Part shown: piece by piece, positions 34,513 through 43,881 of the stretch
Layout: each line of letters starts with the position of its first letter
Numbering within the stretch: the stretch's first letter is position 1
Program-made: the position numbers and the translations under genes
Notes under the pieces: generated by a model
Seen by the model: only the letters and a program-made list of their open reading frames with translations
Told to the model about the DNA's origin: nothing
Databases searched by the model: none
DNA from: Aeromicrobium erythreum
GTDB taxonomy: Bacteria > Actinomycetota > Actinomycetes > Propionibacteriales > Nocardioidaceae
Assembly: GCF_001509405.1 (NCBI RefSeq)
Contig: NZ_CP011502.1
Span: 1,674,001-1,738,000, forward strand
DNA length: 64,000 nucleotides
Direction of reading: 5' to 3'

Positions 34513-36018
34513 TCAGTCCTGCGGAGTGGGGTCGGCGCCGAACCAGCCGCTCGGTGCAGGTCGGGTGTTGTGCCAGATGTGCTTGGGCTCGCGGTAGTCC
34601 TCGAGCCCGGCGAGGCCCAGCTCGCGGCCGATGCCGCTCTGCTTGAAGCCGCCCCACTCCGCCTGCGGCACGTACGGGTGGTAGTCGTTGATCCAGACCG
34701 TGCCGTGGCGCAACCGCGACGCGACCCGCTCGGCGCGACCGGCGTCCTGCGTCCAGACGGCCCCGGCGAGACCGTAGATCGTGTCGTTGGCGATCGAGAC
34801 GGCCGCGTCCTCGAGCGCGTCGGCGTCCTCGCCCGTGAACCGCTCGACGGTCAGGACCGGCCCGAAGCTCTCGTCCTGCACGCAGGACATGTCGGCCGAG
34901 CACTCGTCGAGGATGGTGGGCAGGTAGTAGAAGCCGTCCGCGAGGTCCGGGTCGTCGGGCCGGGCCCCGCCCACGCGCAGCACGGCCCCCTCCGCGACGC
35001 CGGCCGCGACGTACGCCTCGACCTTCTCGCGGTGGGCTGCGCTGATCAGCGGGCCGGTCTCCGCACGCTCGTCGTCGGGTCCGCCCAGCCGGATGCGTGC
35101 AGCGCGGGCGACCAGCTCGTCGACGAACCGGTCGTGGATCGAGTCCTCGACGACGAGCCGTGTGCCGGCCGAGCAGACCTGGCCGGAGTCGAGGAAGACC
35201 GCCGTGAGCGCGTTGTCGACCGCCGCCTCCCAGTCGGCGTCCGCGAAGACGACGTTCGGGTTCTTGCCGCCGAGCTCGAGGGCGACCTTCTTGACGGTCG
35301 GCGCGGCCGCGGCCATGATCCGTCGACCGGTCACGAGGCCACCGGTGAACGACACGAGGTCGACCTCGGGAGCCTCGGTGAGCGTCGGGCCCACGCGGTC
35401 CCCGGCACCGAGGACGAGGTTGGCGACGCCGTCGGGCAGGCCGAGGTCGGCGAGGGTCCGCACCAGCCAGATCGCCGTCGACGGGGTCAGCTCGCTCGGC
35501 TTGAGCACGAACGTGCAGCCCGTCGCGAGCGCCGGAGCGACCTTCCACGACGTCTGCAGCAGAGGGAAGTTCCACGGGGTGATGAGCGTGCAGACGCCGA
35601 CCGGCTCGTGCACGACGCGGCTCGCCACGTGCGGCTGCCCGGTGTCGACCACGCGGCCGGCGTCCGCCTGTGCCAGGCCGGCGAAGTGCCGGAACACGCC
35701 CACGACGTCGTCCATGTCGATGCGGGCCTCCACCATGCGCTTGCCGGTGTCGAGGGCCTCCAGCCGTGCGACGTCCCCCTTCTCCGCCTCGAGCCGGTCG
35801 GCGAGACGGCGGAGCAGTGCGGCGCGCTCCGGTGCGGGCGTCCGGGGCCACGGGCCGTCGTCGAAGGCACGTCGGGCGGCGCGGACGGCGTCGGCCGCGT
35901 CGGCGGAGGTCGCCTCGGCGACGGTGGTCACGGTGCGGCCGTCGGCGGGACAGCGGATCGTGCGGCTCTCGCCGTCCGACGCGTCGCGCCACCGGCCGTC
36001 GATGAACAGGGTGGTCAA
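34513..36018 (-). CDS. Aldehyde dehydrogenase (betaine-aldehyde-type)
   Basis: The 501-residue product is an NAD(P)+-dependent aldehyde dehydrogenase. Active residues: E248 in ALELGGKNP and nucleophile C282 in DSGQVCSAGTR. Cofactor loop SFTGGLVTGRRIM and the end motif WGGFKQSGIGRELG are typical of the BetB/gamma-aminobutyraldehyde group; the true substrate is open. I used TTG at 36018 (TTLFIDGRWRDAS) because AGGAGG lies 5 bases before; the ATG at 36171 adds 51 unrelated residues. It is divergent from the lipase gene and converges on bluB; the 195-base gap to bluB holds only weak inverted repeats. Confidence 0.9.
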   Translation of the reverse strand: MTTLFIDGRWRDASDGESRTIRCPADGRTVTTVAEATSADAADAVRAARRAFDDGPWPRTPAPERAALLRRLADRLEAEKGDVARLEALDTGKRMVEARIDMDDVVGVFRHFAGLAQADAGRVVDTGQPHVASRVVHEPVGVCTLITPWNFPLLQTSWKVAPALATGCTFVLKPSELTPSTAIWLVRTLADLGLPDGVANLVLGAGDRVGPTLTEAPEVDLVSFTGGLVTGRRIMAAAAPTVKKVALELGGKNPNVVFADADWEAAVDNALTAVFLDSGQVCSAGTRLVVEDSIHDRFVDELVARAARIRLGGPDDERAETGPLISAAHREKVEAYVAAGVAEGAVLRVGGARPDDPDLADGFYYLPTILDECSADMSCVQDESFGPVLTVERFTGEDADALEDAAVSIANDTIYGLAGAVWTQDAGRAERVASRLRHGTVWINDYHPYVPQAEWGGFKQSGIGRELGLAGLEDYREPKHIWHNTRPAPSGWFGADPTPQD

Positions 36019-36150
36019 CGGGTCCTCCTGGGTCGGTCGGTCCCTCGACCCAACCGGTTCTCGAAGACGTCCGCAATCCAGCCCCGCACGGGCCGGCCAC
36101 CGCCCGCGACGTCGGACGTCCGCCCCTTCGCCCCCACCTCGATGTTGACC

Positions 36151-36166
36151 TGTGATGTAACTCACC
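36151..36166 (+). promoter_or_regulatory. CRP-like site before the lipase gene
   Basis: TGTGATGTAACTCACC matches TGTGA-N6-TCACA at nine of ten fixed bases. It lies 50 bases before the lipase ATG and overlaps the region downstream of TTGACC (36145-36150), a -35-like hexamer. A Crp/Cmr-type regulator is a fair guess. Confidence 0.5.
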
Positions 36167-36216
36167 GTCACACTGGGCGGGCGCGACCGAGGGTGTCGCG
36201 CAGAGGGGGTCCCACC

Positions 36217-37446
36217 ATGTCTCAGTCCGTCCTGTCCCGACGACGTCCGTCGCGGGGGCGTCGTGTCCTGCTCGCCCTCGCCGCCACGCTCGGCGCGGGC
36301 CTCGTCGCCGCGCCACCCGCGTCGGCCGACGACTTCTACACCCCGCCCGCGGACACGTCAGGTGCGCCGGGCACGGTCCTGCGCAGCGAGCCGTCGGTGT
36401 TCTACCTCGACCCGCTCAAGGCGCTGCGGGCTCCGGCCGACGTCACCCGCGTGATGTACACCAGCGCCAACGCCCAGGGCCCGACGGTCGTGACGGGCAC
36501 GATCCTGAAGCCCAAGGCAGCCTGGTTCGGCGCGGGGGAGCGTCCGGTCGTCGCGTACGCCGTGGGCACGCAGGGCATGGCCGACCGGTGCGCGCCCTCG
36601 AAGCAGCTCGCCGCCGGCACGGAGTACGAAGGGGCGTTCATCAAGGGCCTCCTCGCCCGCGGCTACACGGTGGCCGTCACCGACTACGAGGGTCTCGGGA
36701 CCCCCGGCGTGCACCCGTACGTCGACCCGCGCTCCCTCGGGCGCAACGTCCTCGACTCGGTGCGTGCCGCGCAGCGCCTCGGCATCGTCACGAGCACGGC
36801 GCCCGTCCTCGTGTCGGGCTACTCCGAGGGCGGCAACGCCGCCGCCGGTGCCCTCGAGCTGGCGTCGTCCTACGCGCCGGAGCTCAAGCTGAAGGGCGGC
36901 TACGCCGGTGCGGTGCCCGCCGACCTCTCGCGCGTGGCCCCGAAGCTCGACGGCTCGCCGTACGCGGCGTTCCTCGGCTACGCCGTCGCGGCGCTCGACG
37001 ACGCCGAGCCGCAGCTGCGGATCCGCGACCTGCTGAACGAGCGAGGACAGCAGTTCCTCGACCGCGTCCAGGACTCGTGCCTCATCGACGGGGTCGCATC
37101 CTTCGCCTTCACGCAGACCTCGACCCTGACGAAGGACGGCCGTCCGATCGCCGACTACCTGAGCCGACCCGACATCGCCGCTGCGCTCGCCGAGCGACGT
37201 CTCGGCACGGTCCGCCCGACGGTGCCGAGCCTCGTCGCGCACTCGGCGCTCGACGACGTCGTCGACTACGCGCAGGACCGCGACATGGCGCGGTCATGGT
37301 GCTCGCAGGGCGCGAAGGTCCGCTTCCAGACACTGGTGACGCCGACCCACGTCGGCGGGGCCGTCGCCGGGTTCCCGAGTGCGTTCGCGTTCCTCGAGGG
37401 CCGGGTGGCCGGCACGCCGTTCGTCTCGACCTGCGGCACCTTCTAG
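36217..37446 (+). CDS. Secreted LIP-family lipase/esterase
   Basis: The 409-residue product has a Tat-like or Sec signal ([23 protein letters not shown], cleavage near ASA-DD) and the secretory lipase fold, with the nucleophile elbow GYSEGGNAAA (S203), Asp and His in LVAHSALDDVVDYAQDRDM and VTPTHVGGAVA. It probably hydrolyses acylglycerols or cutin-like esters outside the cell. A CRP-like site lies upstream. Its last codons overlap the gluconokinase stop by 4 bases. The large open frame left of 36217 in the same frame is a shadow. Confidence 0.93.
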   Translation: MSQSVLSRRRPSRGRRVLLALAATLGAGLVAAPPASADDFYTPPADTSGAPGTVLRSEPSVFYLDPLKALRAPADVTRVMYTSANAQGPTVVTGTILKPKAAWFGAGERPVVAYAVGTQGMADRCAPSKQLAAGTEYEGAFIKGLLARGYTVAVTDYEGLGTPGVHPYVDPRSLGRNVLDSVRAAQRLGIVTSTAPVLVSGYSEGGNAAAGALELASSYAPELKLKGGYAGAVPADLSRVAPKLDGSPYAAFLGYAVAALDDAEPQLRIRDLLNERGQQFLDRVQDSCLIDGVASFAFTQTSTLTKDGRPIADYLSRPDIAAALAERRLGTVRPTVPSLVAHSALDDVVDYAQDRDMARSWCSQGAKVRFQTLVTPTHVGGAVAGFPSAFAFLEGRVAGTPFVSTCGTF

Positions 37447-37979
37447 CGCTGCGCGGCACCGCGCCCCGCGAGGGCGCGCACGGCCTCGACGCCCCGCTCG
37501 ACCACGACGTCGAGCGGGGCGTCGACGTGGATCGCGGTGCCGAGCTCGTCGGGCTCGAGCGGCTCGAGCGTGGCGAGCTGGCTGCGCAGCAGGCTGGGGG
37601 GCATGAAGTGCTCGCGCTCCTCCATGCGTCGGTGCAGCACCTCGGGCTCGGCCACCAGGTGCAGGAAGCCGACGGTCCCTGCCGGCAGGCCACCGCGGAG
37701 CAGGTCGCGGTAGGTGCGGCGCAGCGCCGAGCACCCGAGGAGCGTCGAGGTGCCGGCACGCTCCCTGCTGGCGAGCACCTCGGCGAGCTCCTCGAGCCAG
37801 GGGCGGCGGTCGTCGTCGGTCAGCGGCGTCCCCGCGGCCATCTTCGCGATGTTCGCCGCCGGGTGGTGCTCGTCGCCCTCGACGTACGGGACACCCAGCC
37901 GTTCGCCCACCCGCGACCCGACGGCCGACTTGCCGGTGCCCGAGACGCCCATCACGACGACCTGCAGCGCGCCGTTCAT
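37443..37979 (-). CDS. gntK: Gluconokinase (GntK type)
   Basis: The 178-residue protein phosphorylates D-gluconate to 6-phosphogluconate for the pentose phosphate or Entner-Doudoroff route. Walker A is GVSGTGKS (11-18), and YVEGDEHHPAANIAKMAAGTPL and REHFMPPSLLRSQLATLEPL are hallmarks of bacterial GntK. Start ATG 37979; an in-frame ATG at 37994 is also possible. It is divergent from a GntR/FadR regulator and near a GntP permease, so the three form a gluconate-use unit. Its stop overlaps the lipase stop in convergent orientation. Confidence 0.95.
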   Translation of the reverse strand: MNGALQVVVMGVSGTGKSAVGSRVGERLGVPYVEGDEHHPAANIAKMAAGTPLTDDDRRPWLEELAEVLASRERAGTSTLLGCSALRRTYRDLLRGGLPAGTVGFLHLVAEPEVLHRRMEEREHFMPPSLLRSQLATLEPLEPDELGTAIHVDAPLDVVVERGVEAVRALAGRGAAQR

Positions 37980-37998
37980 CGTCGGCCCCCGCACGCCC

Positions 37999-38004
37999 TA
38001 GAGT
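37999..38004 (+). promoter_or_regulatory. Putative -10 of gntR (leaderless)
   Basis: TAGAGT fits TANNNT and ends 7 bases before the gntR ATG. With only 32 bases between the two divergent starts, the regulator likely acts on this short gap. Confidence 0.45.
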
Positions 38005-38011
38005 CCTCCTC

Positions 38012-38695
38012 ATGCCGACGGCGCACGAGGAGGTCCTGGCCGACCTCGGTCCACGCATCGTGGACGGTCTTCTCGCCCCGGGCGAGGCGCTGACGCTCGA
38101 GGCGATCCGCGCGGACTACGAGGTCTCGCGCACCGTCGCGCGCGAGGTCGTGCAGGTGCTCGCGTCGATGGGGCTGGTCGAGAGTCGTCGTCGTACGGGC
38201 GTGACCGTGCTGCCCGAGGAACGATGGGACCACTACGCACCGTCCGTCATCCGCTGGCGCCTCGCCGGGCCCGGTCGCGGACGCCTGCTGCACCAGCTGG
38301 CCCAGCTGCGGGCGGCGGTCGAGCCGACGAGCGCGGCGCTGTCGGCCGCCCACGCGACGCCCGAGACGCGGCGTCGACTCCTGCGCCTCGCCGACGACCT
38401 CGAGCGCACCGGGGCCGGTGGCGACCTGCAGGCCTTCCTCGAGCTCGACGTGACCTTCCACCGGCTCCTCCTGGACGGCACCGGCAACCCGATGTTCCGC
38501 GCGCTCGGCGACGTCGTGGAGGAGGTGCTGCGCGGGCGCACCGACCACGACCTCATGCCCTCCGAGCCCGCGCCCGAGGCCCGACGTCTGCACGCGGAGG
38601 TCGCTCGCGCGGTGGCTGCAGGGGAGGCCGAGGCAGCGCGCGCGGCGATGCACGCGATCTGCGTCGAGGTCGTCGGTCAGCTCCGACCGGACTGA
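38012..38695 (+). CDS. GntR/FadR-family regulator of gluconate genes
   Basis: The 227-residue protein has an N-terminal winged helix (about 6-70: GEALTLEAIRADYEVSRTVAREVVQVLASMGLV) and a C-terminal FCD ligand domain with D/H metal-type residues (LELDVTFHRLLLDGTGN and the ARAAMHAICVEV helix). It likely represses gntK and gntP in the absence of gluconate or 6-phosphogluconate. It is divergent from gntK with a 32-base gap and converges on gntP with 5 bases between. Family is certain; ligand is by context. Confidence 0.88.
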   Translation: MPTAHEEVLADLGPRIVDGLLAPGEALTLEAIRADYEVSRTVAREVVQVLASMGLVESRRRTGVTVLPEERWDHYAPSVIRWRLAGPGRGRLLHQLAQLRAAVEPTSAALSAAHATPETRRRLLRLADDLERTGAGGDLQAFLELDVTFHRLLLDGTGNPMFRALGDVVEEVLRGRTDHDLMPSEPAPEARRLHAEVARAVAAGEAEAARAAMHAICVEVVGQLRPD

Positions 38696-38700
38696 GCCAC

Positions 38701-40077
38701 TCATGCGACCAGAGGGTAGGCGACGGCGGCGAGCGCGAGGGCGCTGAGTCCCAGCGTCGTCTCCATGACGGTCCAGGTCCGCAGCGTCGTGCGGACGTCC
38801 AGGCCGAAGAACCGGCTGACGAGCCAGAAGCCGGAGTCGTTGACGTGCGAGAGCACCGTCGCGCCGGCAGCGACCGCCGTGACGAGCAGCGCGACCTGCA
38901 CGTCGGAGAGGTCGGCGGTCTGCGCGGCGACGAGGCCGGACGCGGTGGTGAGGGCCACCGTCGCTGATCCCTGCGCCACGCGCAGCGCCGCCGCGAGCAG
39001 GAACGCCTGCAGCAGCAGCGGCACGCCCAGCCCGCCGAGGGAGTCGGTGAGCGCCGCGCCGACGCCGCTGGTGCGCAGGACGCCGCCGAGCATGCCGCCC
39101 GCGCCCGTGATGAGGATGACCGAGCAGACCGGTCCGAGCGAGGCGTCGAGGAGCGCTCCTGACTCGGCGAGGGAGCGGCCGCGTCGTCCCAGGGTCCCGA
39201 TGGCCAGCAGCAGCGTGAGCAGCAGGGCCACCGGCGTCGTCCCGACGAGCACGAGGGCGTCGACCCAGGCCTGGCCCTCGGCGAGGGTGCCTGCGGCCAC
39301 GAGGGTGGTCAGCACCGTGTTGAGCCCGATGAGGACGAGGGGGACGAGCAGGATCGAGAGCACGAGGGCGACCGGCGGCGGCGTCGAGTCGGGTCCGCCG
39401 TCCTGCTCCTCGCCCAGCAGGAGCGTCGGGACGTCGACGTGCACCCGCGCCCCGACCCACCGCGAGAACAGGTACACGCCGACGTACCAGGCGACGACCG
39501 CGATGGGCAGGTTGACCAGCAGGACGACGCCGAGGTCGCCGCCCATGACCGTGCCGGCGGCGACGGGTCCGGGGTGCGGCGGCAGGAGCGCGTGGGTCGC
39601 GGCGAAGGCGCCGGCGGCGGGTAGCGCGTAGACCAGCACCGACCCGCCGAACCGGCGGGCCACCGTGAGCACGATGGGCAGGAAGACCACGAGGCCCGCG
39701 TCGAAGAAGATCGGCAGCCCGAAGAGGAAGGCCGCGACGCCGAGGGCGAGCGGCGCGCGGCGTTCGCCGAAGCGCGACACGAGGGTGTCGGCGAGCACCT
39801 GGGCCCCGCCGGATGCCTCGAGGAGGCGGCCGATCATCACGCCGAAGCCGACGAGCAGGGCCACCGACGCCAGCGTCGAGCCGAACCCCGACGTGAGCGC
39901 GGTGGGCACGTCGACGAGCGGGATGCCGGTGGCGACGGCCGTGAGCAGGCTGACCAGGACGAGCGCGATGAAGGCGTGCAGCTTGACGCGGATGATGAGG
40001 ACGAGCAGCAGGACGACGGCGGCCAGCGCGATGGCCAGCAGGACGCCGGTCCCGTGCACGGGGTCGATGGGATCCAC
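38701..40077 (-). CDS. gntP: GntP-family gluconate:H+ symporter
   Basis: The 458-residue product has about 12 membrane segments and the GntP motifs GFGSTLASVALLVGFGVMIGRLLEASGGAQVLADTL, FDAGLVVFLPI, HALLPPHPGPVAAGTV and LSHVNDSGFWLVSRFF. These define the family that imports gluconate and related sugar acids. I prefer the GTG at 40077 (VDPIDPVHG) because CCGGAG lies 5 bases upstream; a GTG at 40125 is possible. Together with gntK and the regulator it forms a gluconate catabolic cluster. Confidence 0.92.
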   Translation of the reverse strand: MDPIDPVHGTGVLLAIALAAVVLLLVLIIRVKLHAFIALVLVSLLTAVATGIPLVDVPTALTSGFGSTLASVALLVGFGVMIGRLLEASGGAQVLADTLVSRFGERRAPLALGVAAFLFGLPIFFDAGLVVFLPIVLTVARRFGGSVLVYALPAAGAFAATHALLPPHPGPVAAGTVMGGDLGVVLLVNLPIAVVAWYVGVYLFSRWVGARVHVDVPTLLLGEEQDGGPDSTPPPVALVLSILLVPLVLIGLNTVLTTLVAAGTLAEGQAWVDALVLVGTTPVALLLTLLLAIGTLGRRGRSLAESGALLDASLGPVCSVILITGAGGMLGGVLRTSGVGAALTDSLGGLGVPLLLQAFLLAAALRVAQGSATVALTTASGLVAAQTADLSDVQVALLVTAVAAGATVLSHVNDSGFWLVSRFFGLDVRTTLRTWTVMETTLGLSALALAAVAYPLVA

Positions 40078-40208
40078 GGGGACTCCGGACGTGAGGGGAC
40101 GACGGCCACCCGAGCGGGGCGACACAGGACGTGAGGCAGGTCACGCGAGCGTGCCACGAAAGGTAGTACCAAGGCAAGTCGGCAGGGCCCCCGGCTCGCG
40201 GCAACCCG

Positions 40209-42866
40209 TCAGCGGCGCAGTCGCACCAGCTCGACCAGCTCGGCGTCGGTCAGCTCCGTCAGCGCGCTCTCGCCCGCGTTCACGACGGCGTCGGCGAGCG
40301 CCCGCTTCGACGCGATCAGCTCGGCCACGGACTCCTCGATGGTGCCCTCGGCGATGATGCGGTGCACCTGCACCGGCTTGGTCTGCCCGATGCGGTGGGC
40401 CCGGTCGGTGGCCTGGTCCTCGACGGCGGGGTTCCACCAGCGGTCGTAGTGGATGACGTGGTCGGCGCGGGTCAGCGTGAGGCCGGTGCCTCCGGCCTTC
40501 AGTGACAGCACGAACACCGGGACCTCGCCCGCCTGGAAGCGCGCGACCATCTGCTCGCGCGTCGGCACGGGGACGCCGCCGTGCAGGAACTGCACGGGGA
40601 TGCGCCGCTCGGTCAGGTGCCGGGTGAGCAGGTGTCCCATCTGCGCGTACTGCGTGAACACGAGGGCGGCGCCGTCGCTGGCGACGATCTCGTCGAGCAG
40701 CTCGTCGAGCATGTCGAGCTTCCCGGAGCGGCCCGTCAGCGTGGCCCGCGGCTCGCGCAGGAGCTGCGCAGGGTGGTTGCAGATCTGCTTCAGCTGCGTG
40801 AGCAGCCGGACGACGAGCCCGCGGCGCTGCATGCCCTCGCTGGACTCGATCTCCGTCATCGTCTCGCGCACGACGGCCTCGTAGAGGCCGACCTGCTCCC
40901 GCGTCAGGTGCACCCGGTAGTCGGTCTCGGTCTTCGGGGGCAGCTCGGGCGCGATGCCCGGGTCGCTCTTGCGACGCCGGAGCAGGAACGGGCGGACGAG
41001 ACGCGACAGCTCGCCGGCGCGGTCGCGGTCCTGGCCACGCTCGATCGGTCGCGACCACCGGCGCCGGAACTCCTCGAGCCCGCCGAGCAGCCCCGGGGTG
41101 GTCCAGTCCAGGATCGACCACAGCTCGGTCAGGCCGTTCTCCACGGGCGTGCCCGTCAGGGCGAGGCGGACCGGCGTAGGGATCGAGCGCAGTGCCTTGG
41201 CAGCCGCGGACCGGACGTTCTTGACGTACTGCGCCTCGTCGGCGACGACCACGCCCCACCCGGTCTCGACGTCGGCGAGGTCGACCGCGTCCCGGCGCAG
41301 CGTGGCGTAGGTCGTGACGACGAAGCCCTCGGTCACACCGACGAGGCTGCGCCCGGTGCCGTGGTGGCGTCGGACCGGGACGCCCGGCGCGAACCGCTCG
41401 ATCTCGCGGACCCAGTTGCCCACGACGGACGCGGGGCAGACGACGAGCGTGGGGGCCACGGGGCGTCCGGCCGCGCGCGCCTGGTCCTCGAGGTGGAGGT
41501 GCAGCGCGATGAGCATGACGGTCTTGCCCAGGCCCATGTCGTCGGCGAGGATGCCGCCCAGGCCGAGGTCGACGAGCTGGGCCATCCAGCGCAGGCCGTC
41601 GCGCTGGTACTCGCGCAGGGTCCCGTGCAACCGCGGCGACGGCTCGACGGGGTCGCGCGAGCCGTGCTCGGCGAGCCGGCGGCGCACGTCGTCGAGCCAG
41701 CCCTCGGTGGAGACCTCGGTGCGCACGTCGTCGATCTCGATCTCGCCGGACACGGCGGCGCGCAGGGCCTCGACCGCGGTGAGCTCGTGCGTGCGTCGCT
41801 CGAGCAGGGCCTGGGTGCGGGCCGGGTCGACCAGCACCCAGCGCTCGCGCAGGCGCACCAGGCCGTGCTGGGCCTCGGCCAGCACGTCGAGCTCCTCGGC
41901 CGTGAGCGTCTCGTCGCCGAGGGCGAGGTTCCAGTCGAAACGGAACACCTGCGAGCGGCCGAACGCGCGGCGCCGGTCGTGCGGCATCGCGTCGCCGACC
42001 CGGCGGACGGTGGGGCGCGAGTCGAGCGAGCGGACCAGTCCGTCGGGCCACAGCACCTCGACCCGGTAGGAGCGCAGCAGGCTGGAGACGCGGGTGCGGC
42101 CGAGCTCGCCGACCTCCTCGGCCGTGAGGGGTACCGAACCCTGGTCGAGCCGGCCGAGCATGCGCGTGAGGGTCGGCCAGGCCGCGGCGGCGGTGCTGAC
42201 CAGCGTCCGCACCCCGGGTCGTGCGCCCGCGCCGAAGTGGTGGTCGTCGCGACGCCACAGGTCGGCGACGTCGACGGCCGACCACGACGCGTCGAGCGGC
42301 TTGACCTTCAGGCGCACGTCGGCCACGTGGCCCTCTGCGTCGGCGGACTGCCGGAAGGTGACCACCAGCTGTCCGCTGAACGTGCGCGGCCGGACCGGTG
42401 CCTGCTCCACGAGCGGTGGCGCCACCGCGCCGCTCGGGCGGCTGCGGCGACGCATGCCCTGCGGGTCCGGCACCGCGTCGTCCTGGGGCTGCGTGGCGAC
42501 GGCGGGCGCGTCGACCGCGAGCGCCGCGAGGAACCCCCGGACCTTCGCCTGGCCCGACGCTGCGTCGGAACCGACGGAGCGCGCAGCGTCCTGCAGCTGG
42601 GACGCCGAGGACGAGTCGGGCGCGGCCAGCCGCCCCGTGGCCATGAGCCGCAGTGCGAGGATCGCGGGCGTGGCCCAGGCCCGGACCGACGGGTCCGCGT
42701 TCATCGTGCGGATGCCCTGGCTCAACGGACCGATGGCGTCGTTCGCCGTCACCTCGTGCTCCCCGTCGGGGGCGGTGAAGACGAACCGCGAGGCGGCGGG
42801 GTCCTCGGCGACCACGAAGTCGACCGGGTGGCGCAGCAGCACGCGCAGGTCGGTGGTCGTGGGCAT
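40209..42866 (-). CDS. SNF2-family DEAD/DEAH-box helicase
   Basis: The 885-residue product has an N-terminal region typical of HepA-like proteins and a C-terminal SNF2 motor: LREYQRDGLRWM, DDMGLGKT (K448), VVADEAQYVKN (DEAQ-type Walker B), LALTGTPVENGLTELWSILD, LKQICNHPAQLL, AGGTGLTLTRADHVIHYDRWWNPAVEDQATDRAHRIGQ. It moves on double-stranded DNA and may displace RNA polymerase or other proteins. Start ATG 42866; the longer frame upstream is Arg-rich noise. It lies downstream of ABM and thioredoxin genes on the same strand but is not clearly coupled to them. Confidence 0.95.
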   Translation of the reverse strand: MPTTTDLRVLLRHPVDFVVAEDPAASRFVFTAPDGEHEVTANDAIGPLSQGIRTMNADPSVRAWATPAILALRLMATGRLAAPDSSSASQLQDAARSVGSDAASGQAKVRGFLAALAVDAPAVATQPQDDAVPDPQGMRRRSRPSGAVAPPLVEQAPVRPRTFSGQLVVTFRQSADAEGHVADVRLKVKPLDASWSAVDVADLWRRDDHHFGAGARPGVRTLVSTAAAAWPTLTRMLGRLDQGSVPLTAEEVGELGRTRVSSLLRSYRVEVLWPDGLVRSLDSRPTVRRVGDAMPHDRRRAFGRSQVFRFDWNLALGDETLTAEELDVLAEAQHGLVRLRERWVLVDPARTQALLERRTHELTAVEALRAAVSGEIEIDDVRTEVSTEGWLDDVRRRLAEHGSRDPVEPSPRLHGTLREYQRDGLRWMAQLVDLGLGGILADDMGLGKTVMLIALHLHLEDQARAAGRPVAPTLVVCPASVVGNWVREIERFAPGVPVRRHHGTGRSLVGVTEGFVVTTYATLRRDAVDLADVETGWGVVVADEAQYVKNVRSAAAKALRSIPTPVRLALTGTPVENGLTELWSILDWTTPGLLGGLEEFRRRWSRPIERGQDRDRAGELSRLVRPFLLRRRKSDPGIAPELPPKTETDYRVHLTREQVGLYEAVVRETMTEIESSEGMQRRGLVVRLLTQLKQICNHPAQLLREPRATLTGRSGKLDMLDELLDEIVASDGAALVFTQYAQMGHLLTRHLTERRIPVQFLHGGVPVPTREQMVARFQAGEVPVFVLSLKAGGTGLTLTRADHVIHYDRWWNPAVEDQATDRAHRIGQTKPVQVHRIIAEGTIEESVAELIASKRALADAVVNAGESALTELTDAELVELVRLRR

Positions 42867-42918
42867 CCCTCTAGTGTCCCTCACGCGGTCGGGCGACGGC
42901 GCAGGGGCCCGTGCGCGT

Positions 42919-43239
42919 TCAGTCGACCTGGAGCTCGCCCATGCGACCCCAGCCGTCGACGGGGATCGTGTGGCTGATGATCTGCGGCGTCGACGTGAGC
43001 AGCGGACGCATCGCCTCGAGGCCGTCGGCGAAGTGCTGGCTCGAGACGTGCGCCTCGGCGGCATCGTCCTGGAAGCCCTCGACCAGGACGAACGTGTTCT
43101 CCTCCTCCAAGCTGCGCGACCACTCGAAGAACAGGTTGCCCTCCTCGGCGCGCGTGGCCTCGGTGAACGGGCGGACGGCCTCCGGCCACCGCTCGACGGC
43201 CTCGGGGCGTACGGAGAACTTGACGTTGATCAGGATCAT
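42919..43239 (-). CDS. Antibiotic biosynthesis monooxygenase (ABM)-domain protein
   Basis: The 106-residue protein has the dimeric ABM fold: MILINVKFSVRPEAV start, TEATRAEEGNLFFEWSRSL and FVLVEGFQDDAAEAHVSSQHF. Such proteins are quinol/anthrone oxygenases or detoxifying enzymes without cofactor; activity here is unknown. It precedes the SNF2 gene by 52 bases. Confidence 0.87.
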   Translation of the reverse strand: MILINVKFSVRPEAVERWPEAVRPFTEATRAEEGNLFFEWSRSLEEENTFVLVEGFQDDAAEAHVSSQHFADGLEAMRPLLTSTPQIISHTIPVDGWGRMGELQVD

Positions 43240-43327
43240 GGGGGTCCCTTCCGGTGGTGGTGTCGCGCCCCTCGGCGCGACGCGCCGCCGCCCGAGGTCG
43301 GGGCGGTGGGCTCGTGGGGGCTCGGAC

Positions 43328-43723
43328 TCAGGCGTTCGCGTCGGGCGTGCCCGGCTGCTCGGCGGCGCGCGCCTCGGCCACCTGACGGTGGACGTCGTCC
43401 ATGTCGAGGTCGCGGACCGCCTGGATCACCTGGTCGAGCGCCGGCGCGGGCAGCGCGCCGGGCTGGCTGAAGACGAGCACGCCGTCGCGGAACGCCATGA
43501 GCGTCGGGATCGACGTGATGCCGGCGGCTCCGGCGAGCTGCTGCTCGGCCTCGGTGTCGATCTTGCCGAAGGTCACGTCGGGGTTCTGCTCGCTCGCGGC
43601 GTCGTAGACGGGTGCGAACTGCCGGCACGGACCGCACCACGACGCCCACCAGTCCACGAGGGTGATGCCCTCGCCGGTGACGGCTTCCTCGAAGCTCTGG
43701 GCGGTGAGGTCGATGGTCGACAT
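43328..43723 (-). CDS. Thioredoxin
   Basis: The 131-residue product is a thioredoxin that reduces disulfides in cytoplasmic proteins. WASWCGPCRQF gives the active pair C30 and C33. It has GITSIPTLMAFRDGVLV with the cis-Pro loop, and an added C-terminal acidic/Ala-rich tail of about 30 residues. GGAAGGAA precedes the ATG. It lies divergent from the GIY-YIG-like gene. Confidence 0.94.
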   Translation of the reverse strand: MSTIDLTAQSFEEAVTGEGITLVDWWASWCGPCRQFAPVYDAASEQNPDVTFGKIDTEAEQQLAGAAGITSIPTLMAFRDGVLVFSQPGALPAPALDQVIQAVRDLDMDDVHRQVAEARAAEQPGTPDANA

Positions 43724-43881
43724 GGGGTTCCTTCCGGAGACGTCGTGGGTCGTACCCCAGCGTGAACGACGCGCCGCTCGCCTGCATTCCCTGTGATCCA
43801 CGTCCCGTCGCGTCATGGATCGCGGGTCGTGGTCTCTGCGTACCTGTCGAGGAGCGGCATCACAGGGGATCGGGAGGTGCG

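Noticed and set aside
34570-36216. Frame before the lipase on the plus strand
   Set aside because: Shadow of the aldehyde dehydrogenase gene; the lipase signal peptide begins at 36217.
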